A stretch of DNA of 64,000 nt from Prado023 sp963736425. GTDB taxonomy: Bacteria > Actinomycetota > Actinomycetes > S36-B12 > CAIYMF01. The stretch covers positions 17,029 to 81,028 of the forward strand of contig CAVTOX010000025.1 of the NCBI GenBank assembly GCA_963736425.1, read 5' to 3'. The translations under genes were made by a program, and so were the position numbers. The notes below the pieces were generated by a model. That model was not told the origin of the DNA and did no database searches. It saw nothing but the letters and a program-made list of their open reading frames with translations. Below, in pieces: positions 33,504 to 43,500 of the stretch. Position 1 is the stretch's first letter; each line of letters begins with the position of its first letter.

Positions 33504-34273
33504 ATGGCCAATGGCAGACCGAATGGGCGGCTGTCGCGGATCGGTTCGGCGTCGACATGGAACAGGTGCGCCGCGATCACTTGATCTCCCACGTGCTCGC
33601 GGCCATCTCAGCCGGTGTCCCGAGCACGGACGTCGTGTTCTTCGGCGGGACCGCGCTGTCTCGGACCTACCTGACCGCGTCGCGGCTCAGCGAGGACCTC
33701 GACCTGATCGCGGTGGCGCCCCGATCGCAGGTGGCCGCCGGCCTGGAAGCCGCGATCCGTACTGGTCTGGCGCGAAGCCACGGCGCAGTGACCTGGCGGC
33801 CGGCGCTGACCGGGACCACGGGAAGCCAACCCGCCGTCCTGATCGTGGACGATCAGACCAGTGTCCAGCTGCAACTCGTCCAGGGCTCGGGCTATACCTG
33901 GCCGTCCGAGGTCCACGACCTCGAGCAGCGCTACGCCGATGCCCCACCCGCTCGGATGGCTGTGCTCACCGCGCCTGGCGCGGCGGCGGCGAAGCTGGCT
34001 GCGTGGATCGAGCGGCGGGCGCCTCGCGATCTGTACGACCTGTGGGCCCTGGCCGAGCGCGGGCTGATCACCCCCGAGGCCGTGGCGGTGTTCGTCACCC
34101 GGGGGCCGTTCGGCCAGCCCCCGAGCGAGTGGATCTTCACCGCCGGCATCGACGAACGGGACTGGCGGGTTGCTCTGGGACACCAGACCCGGCTGAGCAT
34201 CCGTGCGGATCAGGCCCTGGCCGTCGTCCGCACAGCGTGGATAACCGCCGCCGAGGGAACTGCCCGAACGTGA
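33500..34273 (+). CDS. abiEii: AbiEii/AbiGii nucleotidyltransferase toxin
   Basis: GTG 33500, 257 aa. NTase signature VVFFGGTALSRTYLTASRLS followed by EDLDLIAV: GGTxL...DxD metal site. Later VLTAPGAAAAKLAAWIERRA and PRDLYDLWALAERGLIT are the family helices (KxxA...RDLxDL). AbiEii-type enzymes are nucleotidyltransferases (related MenT toxins modify tRNA acceptor ends); phage abortive infection is known for the lactococcal member. Complete gene. Confidence 0.9.
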   Translation: MNGQWQTEWAAVADRFGVDMEQVRRDHLISHVLAAISAGVPSTDVVFFGGTALSRTYLTASRLSEDLDLIAVAPRSQVAAGLEAAIRTGLARSHGAVTWRPALTGTTGSQPAVLIVDDQTSVQLQLVQGSGYTWPSEVHDLEQRYADAPPARMAVLTAPGAAAAKLAAWIERRAPRDLYDLWALAERGLITPEAVAVFVTRGPFGQPPSEWIFTAGIDERDWRVALGHQTRLSIRADQALAVVRTAWITAAEGTART

Positions 34274-34917
34274 TCCGGGGTGTCCGACTGGCTCCGGATC
34301 TGCGCGTAACCTGATCCGCCGGCCCCGAGGGCCCTGCTTGTCGCCGCGGGATGGCTGACCCCTCCCGCGGGCCCTCCCTCCGGTGTCCCAACGCAATTCA
34401 GGACACCCCGGAGGCGGAGGGCGAACGGGTCATCGACCAGGCCCTGCAGGTGGACGTCGGTCGCTGGCGACGTGCTCGCCCCGGGACCGCGGTGGTCATA
34501 GGAGATTCACTGCCAGCCGCTCTGCATGAACGCGAACCGCCGCTGCCACAGCTCCCGAGAGCCCACCCACCCCCCCCGTGGGCCAGCGGGGACGAACACA
34601 GCAAGCCCGCAGCCGCGGCCGTCACTGATGGCCACGCGCAGGGTTGCTGACCACGCGCCGGGCCACCCGGAGCACGCCTGGGCCGAGCGGTCCGCCGAGC
34701 AGGCGGCCAGCTAGCGGGAGCGGGTCCTCCCCGCTGCGATGCTTCCGCTGGCGGCCTGGAACGCCCTGCCGGTGTTTCGTCGAGCACTGGATCTGACGCG
34801 CCTGGGCGAGATCGCTGCCGCGCAGCGGTCGTGGGTGCGCAACCACACCGATTGGCGGGCGCCGTGAAGCAGCAGGAGGCCCCGCGAGGTGTCACCGACC
34901 CAATGGGAGCAATTCCG
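34274..34917. other. Intergenic stretch with no convincing gene
   Basis: About 640 bp. Minus-strand and plus-strand frames exist but are Arg/Pro/Ala-rich shadows. No repeats, no RNA genes recognised. It separates the AbiE pair from small genes. Confidence 0.45.
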
Positions 34918-34920
34918 ATG

Positions 34921-35130
34921 ATGTACGAACTGTTGCTCATCGACACCGCAACCAGAACTGTGGTCGATCACCTGTTCCTCAGAGCCGAGGACCGGGCCGA
35001 GGCGCTCACCCGCCGTCCGGCGTCCTGGCCGATCACCCGCACCAGAGCGGCGCGGCTGCGCAACCGTAGACCAAGGAGGCAGACAGATGACCGACCAAAC
35101 CCAACCAAGCCCGCAGCCCGACTCCACTGA
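34921..35130 (+). CDS. Possible small protein, probably frame-disturbed
   Basis: ATG 34921 (or 34918) has GGGAG nearby. The start MYELLLIDTATRTVVDHLFL, RAEDRAEAL looks like genuine alpha/beta coding sequence, then turns Arg-rich from about 35010 and overlaps the next gene by 44 bp, so a shift near 35010 is likely. No family recognised. Confidence 0.3.
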   Translation: MYELLLIDTATRTVVDHLFLRAEDRAEALTRRPASWPITRTRAARLRNRRPRRQTDDRPNPTKPAARLH

Positions 35131-35470
35131 CGAGGTCAAGCAACTGGCCGCGGACAGCATCGCCGACCTCGGCAATGGTCAAGCGGCCGCGTCCGTGCCA
35201 GGCGCATCGGGCCACGACGACCCCCAGAGGCGGCACGAGGTCGTCGACACCGTGTTCGACGATCCGCGCATCAACGGCGCCGACCACGTCACCGTGGCCG
35301 TCCCTCGCGGGGACACCGAGGCCCTCGATCAGGTTCGCAGCCGACTCGAGGACGAGCACACGCGGTCGGCCGGGTCCACAGTCCTCGTCGAGGGCCGACC
35401 ATCTGGTGGCGTGCCGGGGCCGACAGAGGAGGGGTCCACCCTGCCACATGGGTCGAGCGCCGACGGCTGA
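35087..35470 (+). CDS. Acidic protein of unknown function, 127 aa
   Basis: ATG 35087 behind AAGGAGG, a strong ribosome site. Mostly hydrophilic, Asp/Glu-rich, with a folded-looking middle HVTVAVPRGDTEALDQVRSR. No cysteine, no membrane helix. Family unknown. Confidence 0.5.
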   Translation: MTDQTQPSPQPDSTDEVKQLAADSIADLGNGQAAASVPGASGHDDPQRRHEVVDTVFDDPRINGADHVTVAVPRGDTEALDQVRSRLEDEHTRSAGSTVLVEGRPSGGVPGPTEEGSTLPHGSSADG

Positions 35471-36306
35471 CTCACCCGGTGGGCCCGTCGGGGAAGGGAA
35501 CGCGGAGCGGCGGGTGGCACGCCGGTGGTCGTGGACCCAGCCACGATCGCCATCCGCGGGACGGCAAGGTCCCGGTCTGCTTCCAGCTGTTGGGCGACCG
35601 ATGCGTTGCACGCCGCTCCCACCCAAATGAGCCTGATCACCACCCTGGGAGAGCCCAGCGGGCGGCGGCGCGGTATGGGGTTCACTTCGTTGGCGGGAGC
35701 GGGAACGTCGATGGAATGGGCGATCGAGGGACCGCACTCACAGCCGAGCCCAGTTTGTAGCCCAACCGGGGTCAGGCCAGACGTAGCCGGGCCAGTGACG
35801 CGTGCGCGGTGCCGCGTTGGTGTCGGGCACGATGCTCAGTTCGAGGAGGGTCATGCACGGCCCGACCCCGGTGGGCGCAACGGGAGGTAGGTGTGGGTTC
35901 GCGCTCCGACCGGGGTCGGCCGTCGTTCTGCTTGCGACGGTAGCGATGACCGGGGTTGGTGGACAGGGTCCTCCGTCCCGCCAGTGGTCTTCCGCATCCG
36001 GGACCACAGCCACTGGCGAACCCGCCAACGCGGTCTCGACACGACTCCTGAACGCGGCTTACCGCGGCGAGCGACAGGCCCTCCCGGTGGGGGCTAACCG
36101 GTGACAACGACGCAGGGCGGTCCGGGCTGCCGCCACGGCCGGCGGGGCGTGGCAAAGGGTCCACGCCCTTCTGGGAGTGCCTGGTGTGCTCGGAATCGGT
36201 GGTGGCGGCTGGCCCACTCGATGCCCGCCAGGCGGCGGAGCCTGAAGACACTGCGTCGGTTCCCTGTTCAGCCGGAACGACCCGCCCCGTCGGCCCCCCG
36301 CTGAGT
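35471..36306. other. Gene-poor stretch holding repeat copy D
   Basis: About 840 bp without a supported gene. One plus frame near 35902-36104 has a hydrophobic helix (SAVVLLATVAMTG) and Ser/Thr-rich tail, possibly a relic of an exported protein. A Cys-containing segment WECLVCSES at about 36168-36195, in the frame that later becomes the HhH gene, may be a broken zinc-ribbon mini-protein. Confidence 0.35.
35667..35766 (+). repeat. Dispersed ~100-bp repeat, copy D
   Basis: GGCGCGGTATGGGGTTCACT, GGCGGGAGCGGGAACGTCGA, ATGGGCGATCGAGGG, tail AGCCCAGTTTGTAGCCCAAC. The tail direct repeat AGCCCA...AGCCCA is complete. Confidence 0.75.
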
Positions 36307-36540
36307 GTGTCCACAGCGGACCCGGCGCAGGTGGAGAACGGCCTCGCGAGGATCAAGGGAATCGGCCCGAAGTACGCAGAGATGCTCAAGAGCATGGGGG
36401 AGGACTCGGTCAAGGAGTTGCGCCACCTCAAGCCGGAGAACCTCAAGGAGATGATCGAGACTCGGCACGGTGCGGTGGTCGGGCTCTCGGTGGCGGAGTG
36501 CGAGGACTGGGTCAACCAGGCGAAGGCGTTGGATGCCTGA
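36307..36540 (+). CDS. DUF4332-like helix-hairpin-helix protein, 77 aa
   Basis: GTG 36307 (VSTADPAQVENG). LARIKGIGPKYAEMLKSMGE is a helix-hairpin-helix of the DUF4332 type, with KELRHLKPENLKEMIE and VAECEDWVNQAKALDA after it. HhH modules bind DNA non-specifically; the role of stand-alone copies is unknown. The upstream frame remains open to 36184, so a longer product cannot be excluded. Confidence 0.65.
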   Translation: MSTADPAQVENGLARIKGIGPKYAEMLKSMGEDSVKELRHLKPENLKEMIETRHGAVVGLSVAECEDWVNQAKALDA

Positions 36541-36679
36541 CCCGGTGGCAGGGGTGTCAGGACCCCTCCCACGGGAGGGTGCACTATCCGCGTTGGCGAT
36601 CAGTGGGATGGCCGAGGGCATCGTGGACAGCTGGGAAAGCACCCGCCGAGCAGGTAGCTTCCGCTGCTACGCTCCACAG

Positions 36680-37030
36680 ATGGCTTCGCATGGAAGCGAC
36701 CCTGACGACCGGCACGAGCGTCTGAGCATCCAGTTGGAGGTCATCCGCTCGATGTGGGTGACCATGCTCGGTCTGCTGTCCTCGAACACCCAGCAGTGGC
36801 ATTTCGTGGGCGTGGTCGACGGGAAGCCCAGGTACACCAGTGCGACGTTCGCGGCCCCCTACAGTTGGGGCACCGTCCCGATCGGCACGACCATGCTGCC
36901 GAGAGAGGAATGGGCCCCGGGCATGGCTGAGGCCCTCGACGAGTTGCAGCGCGAGATCACCGACGACGGGTGGACCGAGGACAGCCCCGGGGAACAACCC
37001 TGGCAACACCAGTACCGCCGGGCGCGGTAG
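36680..37030 (+). CDS. Conserved-looking hypothetical protein, 116 aa
   Basis: ATG 36680; TACGCT at 36668-36673 followed by six bases before the ATG fits a leaderless promoter. Protein: ERLSIQLEVIRSMWVTMLGL helix, then WHFVGVVDGKPRYTSATFAA and PIGTTMLPREEWAPGMAEAL. No signal peptide or cysteines. Composition is convincingly coding, family unknown. Confidence 0.6.
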   Translation: MASHGSDPDDRHERLSIQLEVIRSMWVTMLGLLSSNTQQWHFVGVVDGKPRYTSATFAAPYSWGTVPIGTTMLPREEWAPGMAEALDELQREITDDGWTEDSPGEQPWQHQYRRAR

Positions 37031-37083
37031 GCACCCCACCCAGTCAGGGACGTCAGTCGGGTCCTCGGGTGTGCGGGTCGCCC

Positions 37084-37524
37084 CTAGAGTTCGCGCAGGT
37101 AGCAGAGCATCCGGTGTTCCTGGCCGGGTTCGATGTTGACGAACCCGTGCCGTTCGGAGAACCGGCGGGCGTCGGTGTCGACCTCGTCAACGTTGATGTG
37201 CACCTCTCCGGCGTCCCGCTCACCGACGATCCGAATCGCGGCCTCCAGCAAGGCGGTGCCGAGGCCCTGATTGCGCGCGTGCGGGCGGACGTAGAGCTCC
37301 TCGAGCTGGGCCAGCGGTCCGTCGAAGTACGGAGTCGGGCGCAGGGTCAGCAACGCGAACCCGACCGGCTCGTCGTCCCCGGCCAGCAGCACGATCACCT
37401 CCGGAAGGGCCAGCATTCGCCGGAACCTGACGGCGAGCTCGTCTGCCGTCGGAGTGGGGCTCTGGAACTCGGTGTTGAAGTCGAACAGCAGCCCGGCCAC
37501 CACGACGGGGCCCCGGTGGACCAT
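37084..37524 (-). CDS. GNAT-family N-acetyltransferase, 146 aa
   Basis: ATG 37524. Compact GNAT fold: LLFDFNTEFQSPTP N-terminal strand-helix, LEELYVRPHARNQGLGTALL holds the acetyl-CoA pyrophosphate loop (Q/RxxGxG/A), and RFSERHGFVNIEP is the typical C-terminal helix-strand. Substrate unknown. Divergent from the HTH gene at 37631 with about 100 bp between. Confidence 0.88.
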   Translation of the reverse strand: MVHRGPVVVAGLLFDFNTEFQSPTPTADELAVRFRRMLALPEVIVLLAGDDEPVGFALLTLRPTPYFDGPLAQLEELYVRPHARNQGLGTALLEAAIRIVGERDAGEVHINVDEVDTDARRFSERHGFVNIEPGQEHRMLCYLREL

Positions 37525-37630
37525 CCCTAATGCCAGGCAATTCGGGGTGAGACCTGGGAGTGAGCCATCTCACGGGGCACCTGCTAGCAAAGTGCTTGCA
37601 ATAGCAAGCGCATGGGCGGAGACTGGAGGT

Positions 37631-38012
37631 GTGGCCAGGATCGACGCGGCGAAGCTCGGCGGGTTCATCCGCGAACAGCGGACCGCCGCACAGATCTCGC
37701 TGCGCCAGTTGGCCAAGGCCGCGGACATCTCCAACCCCTGCCTGAGTCAGGTGGAGCGGGGCTGCGCAGGCCGAGCGCGGAGATCCTCGCCCGGAATGCC
37801 GAGGGCCTGCGGTGTCCGCGGAGACGCTCTACGTGCAGGCCGGGATCCTCGAGCCGCGCCGTGGGGACCACTCGGTCCTGGCCGCGATCGCCGAGGACCC
37901 GACACTCACCGAGCGGCAAGGCAAGGTGCTGCTGGAGATCGACGCGGCCTTCCAGGCCGAGAACGCGGCCCAGCGCTCGCTGGCAACCGTCGACAATGGA
38001 GAAGAGGACTGA
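37631..38012 (+). pseudogene. XRE-type HTH protein, two frame breaks
   Basis: GTG 37631 after GGAGG. RIDAAKLGGFIREQRTAAQI and SLRQLAKAADISNPCLSQVE form the HTH; frame shifts at about 37765 to LRRPSAEILARNAEGL and at about 37810 to SAETLYVQAGILEPRRGD, then VLAAIAEDPTLTERQGKVLL and stop 38010-38012. Joined, it is a normal about 127-aa XRE protein of the type found upstream of phasin-like, Lys-rich genes in actinobacteria, which is exactly what follows 3 bp later. Indel artefact is plausible. Confidence 0.6.
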
Positions 38013-38015
38013 CCC

Positions 38016-38642
38016 ATGAATGAGAACACCACCCCCGAGACCGTGACCGAGAAGGTCGAGGAGCCCAAGGCCGCGGCCACGAAGGCCACCACGACCACGC
38101 GCAAGACCGCGGCGAAGAAGACGCCACCGGCGAAGGCCCCTGCCAAGAAGACCAGCACCGCCCGCAGGGCCCCCGCCAAGAAGGAGGCCCCGGTCGCCAT
38201 GGAGCAGGTGCCCGAGGGCCTGCACGTGCCGACCGTGGAGCAGTTGCGCGAAATGGTCGGCAAGATCGAGGTCCCGACCGTGGACGAGGTCCGTGAGGAC
38301 GCGGAGAAGTTCATCGACGAGGTGCGCACGAACGCCGAGAAGCTCGTCGACACGCTGCGCGAAATGCTGGCCAAGATCGAGATCCCGACGACCGTGGGCG
38401 CGCTGCGTGCCGACACCGAGAAGCTCATCGACGAGCTGCGTGCCGACACCGAGAAGCTCATCGACGAGCTGCGTGCCGACACCGAGAGGTTCCTCGACGA
38501 GGTCCGTTCCGACGCCGAGAAGTTCCTCGACACGGCGACCGACACCCTGGCACAGGTCCCTGGCCGGGCCACCGAGGTCGCTCACGACGCCCAGGAGCAG
38601 GCCAAGACCGGCTACCACAAGGTGCTCGAGTCGATCAAGTGA
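38016..38642 (+). CDS. Lys/Ala-rich, hendecad coiled-coil protein (phasin/histone-like)
   Basis: ATG 38016, 208 aa. Residues 15-60 are histone H1-like (KKTPPAKAPAKKTSTARRAP). From about 75 the protein is one amphipathic helix of 11-residue repeats (REDAEKFIDEV, RTNAEKLVDTL, RADTEKLIDEL x2, RADTERFLDEV, RSDAEKFLDTA), as in phasins or LEA-like proteins. May coat polyhydroxyalkanoate granules or compact DNA. Probably regulated by the XRE protein encoded immediately upstream. Confidence 0.75.
   Translation: MNENTTPETVTEKVEEPKAAATKATTTTRKTAAKKTPPAKAPAKKTSTARRAPAKKEAPVAMEQVPEGLHVPTVEQLREMVGKIEVPTVDEVREDAEKFIDEVRTNAEKLVDTLREMLAKIEIPTTVGALRADTEKLIDELRADTEKLIDELRADTERFLDEVRSDAEKFLDTATDTLAQVPGRATEVAHDAQEQAKTGYHKVLESIK
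38406..38504 (+). repeat. Tandem 33-bp coding repeat, three units
   Basis: Units at 38406-38438 and 38439-38471 are identical, and 38472-38504 is diverged. Each encodes one 11-residue helical turn set (RADTEKLIDEL). Identical DNA implies recent slippage, so copy number may vary among strains. Confidence 0.8.
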
Positions 38643-39055
38643 GCCCCGGCCGCTGACAGAGGGCGAGGCCATCCGGGCGGGGCCGACCGTACGGTCGGGC
38701 CCCTCCCGGATCGGGCGGGCCCCCACCCCCCGCAGGGGTTGGAGCTCCAGGACCGCTGAACGTGTCGCGGTCAATGGTGCGCGCCTCGAGCTGGATCGGT
38801 GCTCAGCGCATCCCCCGGCGCTGAGCCCTGCCCGCTTACCCCTCCGGCTACGCGGTGGTGCTCTCCACCTGCCGGTCACCAGCCCCCCAAAGGCTGCGAG
38901 CCTCTGGCTCAGCCCCGTGGAGAGTGATTCTCGAGCCCAGGCGGCGGCCTCGCCCCGACGGGGTGGGGTTTCAGTCAAGACGGCGCACGACGGTCTACGT
39001 CTGTGGTGATCCCTTGGAACGATCGCGCGATTCGGGACGAAGATCGCGGTTAGGG
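38643..39055. other. Intergenic stretch between converging genes
   Basis: About 410 bp with no supported gene. It contains the hairpin at 38801-38826 and marks the left edge of the large uncharacterised locus. Confidence 0.5.
38801..38826. terminator. Hairpin, 9-bp stem
   Basis: GCTCAGCGC and GCGCTGAGC pair perfectly around ATCCCCCG. It lies between the convergent coiled-coil gene (+) and the 505-aa gene (-), suiting a terminator, although no T-run follows. Confidence 0.5.
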
Positions 39056-40573
39056 CTACGTGGCGTCCGGGATCTCGAGGTCGTCGAACGCCACTCCGGG
39101 GGTGGACAGCGGGTGGTCCACGCTGGTCCGGTGACGACAGCGCAAGTGGGTGCCGCCGTCACTCCAGCGGCTGATCACGACCTCGAGCACGATCCGGCGT
39201 CCGGCCGCCGGGACGGCGTTGCGGTTCACGCCGCCTGCCAGTTCGCCGACCAGCCCGGGTAGTCCGGTGGTGGCCGGCGAGGGGACGAGTGTGGCGGGGT
39301 GGGCCGGGTCCTGGACCATCGCGTGCCACCCGGCAGGGGGGGTGCGGCGCAGGCGGTACGTGGCGGGACCCACCGTCGGGGGTGTGAACTGCCCGGCCGG
39401 GGCCGCGGGGGTGGTGCCGTCCACGGCCCACACGAGGTTGGCCATCTCGTCGCGCAGGAGGTGCAGGGTGCCGAGGGTGCGTGCGCTGTCCGGCTGGTCG
39501 CCGGACATCAGGGCGAAGGGCGCTCCTGGAGCCCCTGTCAGCGAGAAGAGCGTCCATCCGGGTCCCGAGGACGCGGGGATCTCGGTCGTCCTGCCGAACG
39601 AATCGGTGACCGACAGGGCAGTCGTCTCGCACACCGAACCCAGGGGCAGGCGCACGGGAAGCAGGAAGTGGTCGTTGCCGTAGAGCAGGCCGAACTGGAG
39701 CATGGCGGTCTTGGCTAGGTCCGCGTTGGTCGGCGCCACGGCGGCCAGATCGATCCGGTGCTCCTCGAGTTCCCACCAGCGGGGGACCGGCATGCCGGGG
39801 AATGCGGCACGCGTCGCAATGGCCTCACTCGTCACACTGATCAGGGGGCCGTTCGTGGCCGCGGCCGCCCCGTCGACGCTCCACCACGCCACCGGCCCAC
39901 CCGGGTGGTCGACAGCGGCAAGCTCGATGCCCCCGCCGGCGGTCCCGGCGTGCCCGGCGAAGCGATGCGTGAGGTCGTGGGGGTCCCACCCGGTTCCGGC
40001 TGGGCGCGCCAGCAGCGAGCCGCACGTCGCGATCCACTCCGACACCGCGGCCAGGATCGCCGGTTCGGTGACTCCCGCCGCCGGGGCCGGGGGAGTCACG
40101 CTGTCGTCGACCAGAGCCGCCCACGCCGCCAGGCCGTCGGGCACCAGCCCCGCGGCGAGCGCGACCTCGGGCGAGGTGTAGTCGGCGGCCAACGGGTGCT
40201 GGTCGGCGAGCCCGCCGATCGTCGCCGCCGGGGCTCCGGCGCGGCGCAGGGCGCGGACCAGCTGCTGGCCGGTGCGCAGCCGCAGCTCCCCGCTCCCCGG
40301 TGCGGGCACCGCCTCGACCACGGCGCCCAACGGCTGGGCGTCGGGTTGGTAGGGCTGCCAGGTGCTGCCGCCGTCGAGGGTGACTGCGTCGAGCCGACCG
40401 ATCGTCGCCCGGTGGCTCACGCCCACCGGGCTTCCGGCGTCCTCTGCCGCGAGCTCTCCCAGCTGCCACTGCCGGGCCAGCAGCCAGGCGGCGTCGTGGA
40501 GCCGAGCCCCGAGGGCCCGGTCCGGGTCGACGTACGGGTCCGGCATGAGTCGTGTCAGGTGCCCAAGGCTCAT
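39056..40573 (-). CDS. Uncharacterised 505-aa protein of the DUF6603 locus (gene 4)
   Basis: ATG 40573 overlaps the stop of the 1388-aa gene (ATGA). Distinct start: MSLGHLTRLMPDPYVDPDRA, then LGARLHDAAWLLARQWQLGE LAAEDAGSPV split here for length. Later VPRWWELEEHRIDLAAVAP, LLYGNDHFLLPVRLPLGSVC and DSFGRTTEIPASS suggest a beta-rich domain with conserved Trp and His. No signal peptide, no membrane helix, few cysteines. I recognise the pattern of proteins found beside DUF6603 genes but know of no assigned function. Confidence 0.75.
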   Translation of the reverse strand: MSLGHLTRLMPDPYVDPDRALGARLHDAAWLLARQWQLGELAAEDAGSPVGVSHRATIGRLDAVTLDGGSTWQPYQPDAQPLGAVVEAVPAPGSGELRLRTGQQLVRALRRAGAPAATIGGLADQHPLAADYTSPEVALAAGLVPDGLAAWAALVDDSVTPPAPAAGVTEPAILAAVSEWIATCGSLLARPAGTGWDPHDLTHRFAGHAGTAGGGIELAAVDHPGGPVAWWSVDGAAAATNGPLISVTSEAIATRAAFPGMPVPRWWELEEHRIDLAAVAPTNADLAKTAMLQFGLLYGNDHFLLPVRLPLGSVCETTALSVTDSFGRTTEIPASSGPGWTLFSLTGAPGAPFALMSGDQPDSARTLGTLHLLRDEMANLVWAVDGTTPAAPAGQFTPPTVGPATYRLRRTPPAGWHAMVQDPAHPATLVPSPATTGLPGLVGELAGGVNRNAVPAAGRRIVLEVVISRWSDGGTHLRCRHRTSVDHPLSTPGVAFDDLEIPDAT

Positions 40574-43500
40574 GGCGTCCCCCCGGTCGGTGTGAGTCCG
40601 TCGATCGGCAGGTCCGGCGTCCAGCCCGGTGTGGGGTGCTGCAGGGTCACCATCGCCGGGACCACCCCGTTGCCGGCGAGCTCCGCGGGGGTCAGGCAGC
40701 GCATCCGCGCGATCCGGAGGGCCTCGTCGACGTACGGGGCGAGGTCCTCCCATGGCGACTCGGAGGTCGGGTCCGGCACGGCCAGCAGCGCGACGTTCGG
40801 CGGCTCGGACGTGGGCGCGTCGTAGTGGAACGCGATGGCGGTGGTCAACTCCGGGTCCGGGACCACCTCAACCCAGTCGTCGACGATCAGGGCGCAGACG
40901 CGCGCACCAGGCGGGGTTGCGTCGGTGGCCAGCAGGACGGAGGAGATCCGGCCGGCTGCCAGCGGCCCCGGAAGGGCCGCCCAGTTCTCGCCGGCCGTGA
41001 GGGGGTCCTGGTGCACCGTGATCACCAGCGCGGGGGCGCCGAGCAGGTCGAGGGTGTCGCGGACGCGCTCGACGGCGGCGGTGCCGTCGCGCACCTGCCC
41101 GTGCTGGAACAGGAACCGGTCGACGGAGGCGCTGTCGGTGCCGGTGGGGACTGTGGGGGTGCCGAACGTGGCCGTGCTGCCCAACCACGCGGTTGCCCCG
41201 GACAGGCCACGCAGCGCCTCAGCCGCGGACACGTCATCGGTGATGGCGTGGTCGGCACCGATCGGCCGGGCGGCCAGGGCGGTGCGCGCGGCACCTGCCG
41301 CCGAGGCCAGCGCGGCGTCCGCGTCCCCGGGCGACCAGTGGACCGGCGAGCCGACGGCGTCCGCGCCGACGAGTGCGGCCAGGAAGGCGTCGCGGTCGGG
41401 GGCGGGGTCGCTCGTGGCGTCGTCGAGGGCGTCGATGGCCGCGCGGAGGTCGTCCTCCCAGGCCGCGATGCGCGCAGCTGCACTACAGGCAGCGGTCAGC
41501 GGGGCCCCATCCGTGGCGCGCACGGGGCGGGCGGCGGCGAGCAGGCCCCGGATCGCGGCCGTGGCCGCTGCCATCGCGTCCGTCCTACTCAGGGATGCCG
41601 CCCCGGCAGCCGCACCCAGGCGGTCGAGCAGGTGGCTCCAGCTCTCGTCGGTGCTCAGCGCGACCACGTCCAGGGCGCCGAGCTGTGCGTCGGCCATGAG
41701 GTCGGTCAGGGCCTGGGACGTGGGCGTCCCGACGGCGTCGACCGTGGTCAGCGTCACGGTGGCCAGGCAGTCGGCCGCCCAGGCATCGAGTCCGGGGGCC
41801 AGGCGCCCGCGGGGGCCACGCACGGTGGCCGACGGCGCCGGGTCGGGGGCGATCAGAAGCACCCGGTGGGTGACCGCGACGCCGGGTGTGGGCTGGGCGA
41901 CGAACTCCGGGACAGGTGGGGGCACGTGCGTCCCGGCCAGGGCCTCCACCGCAGCTGCGGCGCGCGCGGGGTTGCGCTGCGCCAGCTGGTGCACCCCCTC
42001 GGCGAGGAGCAGGTCACCGGTCGCGTCGACCAGGTCGGCGACGCGCTCCCGGGCGCGCGTCAGCACTGGTCGGTCGGCGGCACGCACCCCACGGGGCATC
42101 GGGCCCTCCAGCGCGGCCAGGCCGTCGCAGACCTCCGGTGCGGCCACGGCCGACCCGCCGCGGGTCAGCGGGTGCAGCCGCCCGGCCGTGAGTGGGTGGG
42201 CGGCGCGCAGCACGTCGACGAGGCGATGGCCGGCGGCCGAGGACGGGGCCGTCTCGAGGATCGCCTCCTCCAGCACTCCGCCGAGCAGCGCCCCGAGGGG
42301 CTGACCCGCGCGCAGGCCCTCGATGAGCCGCATCGCTCCGCGGGTGCGCGCGGAGCTGAGGCCGACGGCGTAGGCGTCCCCGCGCGCCCCACCTCCTGCG
42401 GCGCGGTGCTGGCCCATGTGCGCGGACTGGAGCACGGCGGCCGCGACGGCCTGGGGGATGCTCGGCGCGTGCACGTAGCCGTCGCTGCGCGAGGACGCCG
42501 GGCGCAGGTGCTCGAGCACCCCGTAGGCGCCGACCAGCAGGCCGTTCGGGCGTCTGGCGCGCGCCCGCCGCAGCCGGGTCGTGGCCAGGGCCGTCCACCA
42601 CGCGTCGAGCCGGTGTGAGGCGGTGCCGAGCTCGCCTGCGAGGACGGCTTCGACGGTGTCGGCGCCGCCCGGGCGGTCGACCGCTGCGCTCAGGGAGGCC
42701 AGCAGCTGGCGCACCTCGGCCACGCGCCTGTTGGCGGCGGGGACCTGGTCGGCGTAGTACGCCAGCCAGTCGGCGAGCCCGTCGCCGTTCCACTCCGAGG
42801 CCATCGGATCCGCGGACTCCGGCACCGCCGCGCCCACGGACACCAGGTGCTGCCAGCGGAACGGGTCGGCGGCGGCGAGCATCGCCAGACGGCCGATCGC
42901 GGTCAGCACTGTGACGGGCAGGTCGAGCTCCGGGCGCAGCGCTGCCAGCCGCCACAGGCCGGGCTCGTTCGGCCCGTCCTGCGGTGCGGTGGCCCTCGCC
43001 CCGGCCGCGGCTGCGGTCCCGGACCCCGGGCGCACCCAGGGGGCGGTCACCGTGACCTGGCCGGCGATCGGTGCGGTGCGCGTGGCCGGCGTCGACGCCG
43101 CGGTGCCCGTGGCGGCGGGATCGAGCAGCGCGACGGTCGTCGCGGTCCAGTCGTCGTACGGGTCGGCCGGGCTGCCCGCAGTGGTGCCTGCGCCGTACCC
43201 GCCGGCTGCCTGCGGCCCGAGCAGGGCCTGCAGCAGCAGCCGCTGCGGTGCGCCATCGCGCATGAGCAGGTCGAGCAGGCTCGTCTCCGTGTCGGCCCGG
43301 TCCTCGCCGAATCCCGTCAGCGACGGCGGCGCGGCGCTCACCAGCGCATCGGCGAGGCGGGGGAGCTGCGCGGCCACGAGACGTTCGGCGTCGACGAGGT
43401 CCGCGTCGCTGTTCCACTGCGTCACCGGGAGCACGCCGTAGGGCTGGCGGCCCACCTGCAGCAGGGGCGCGGGACCGACGCCGCTCACCGACTCGGTGTG

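Noticed and set aside
40552..42618. Plus-strand 688-codon ORF and other long plus ORFs opposite the DUF6603 locus (including 43960-45204, 48223-50414)
   Set aside because: Codon composition and low-complexity content are those of antisense shadows in 70 percent GC DNA; the minus frames are intact and protein-like.
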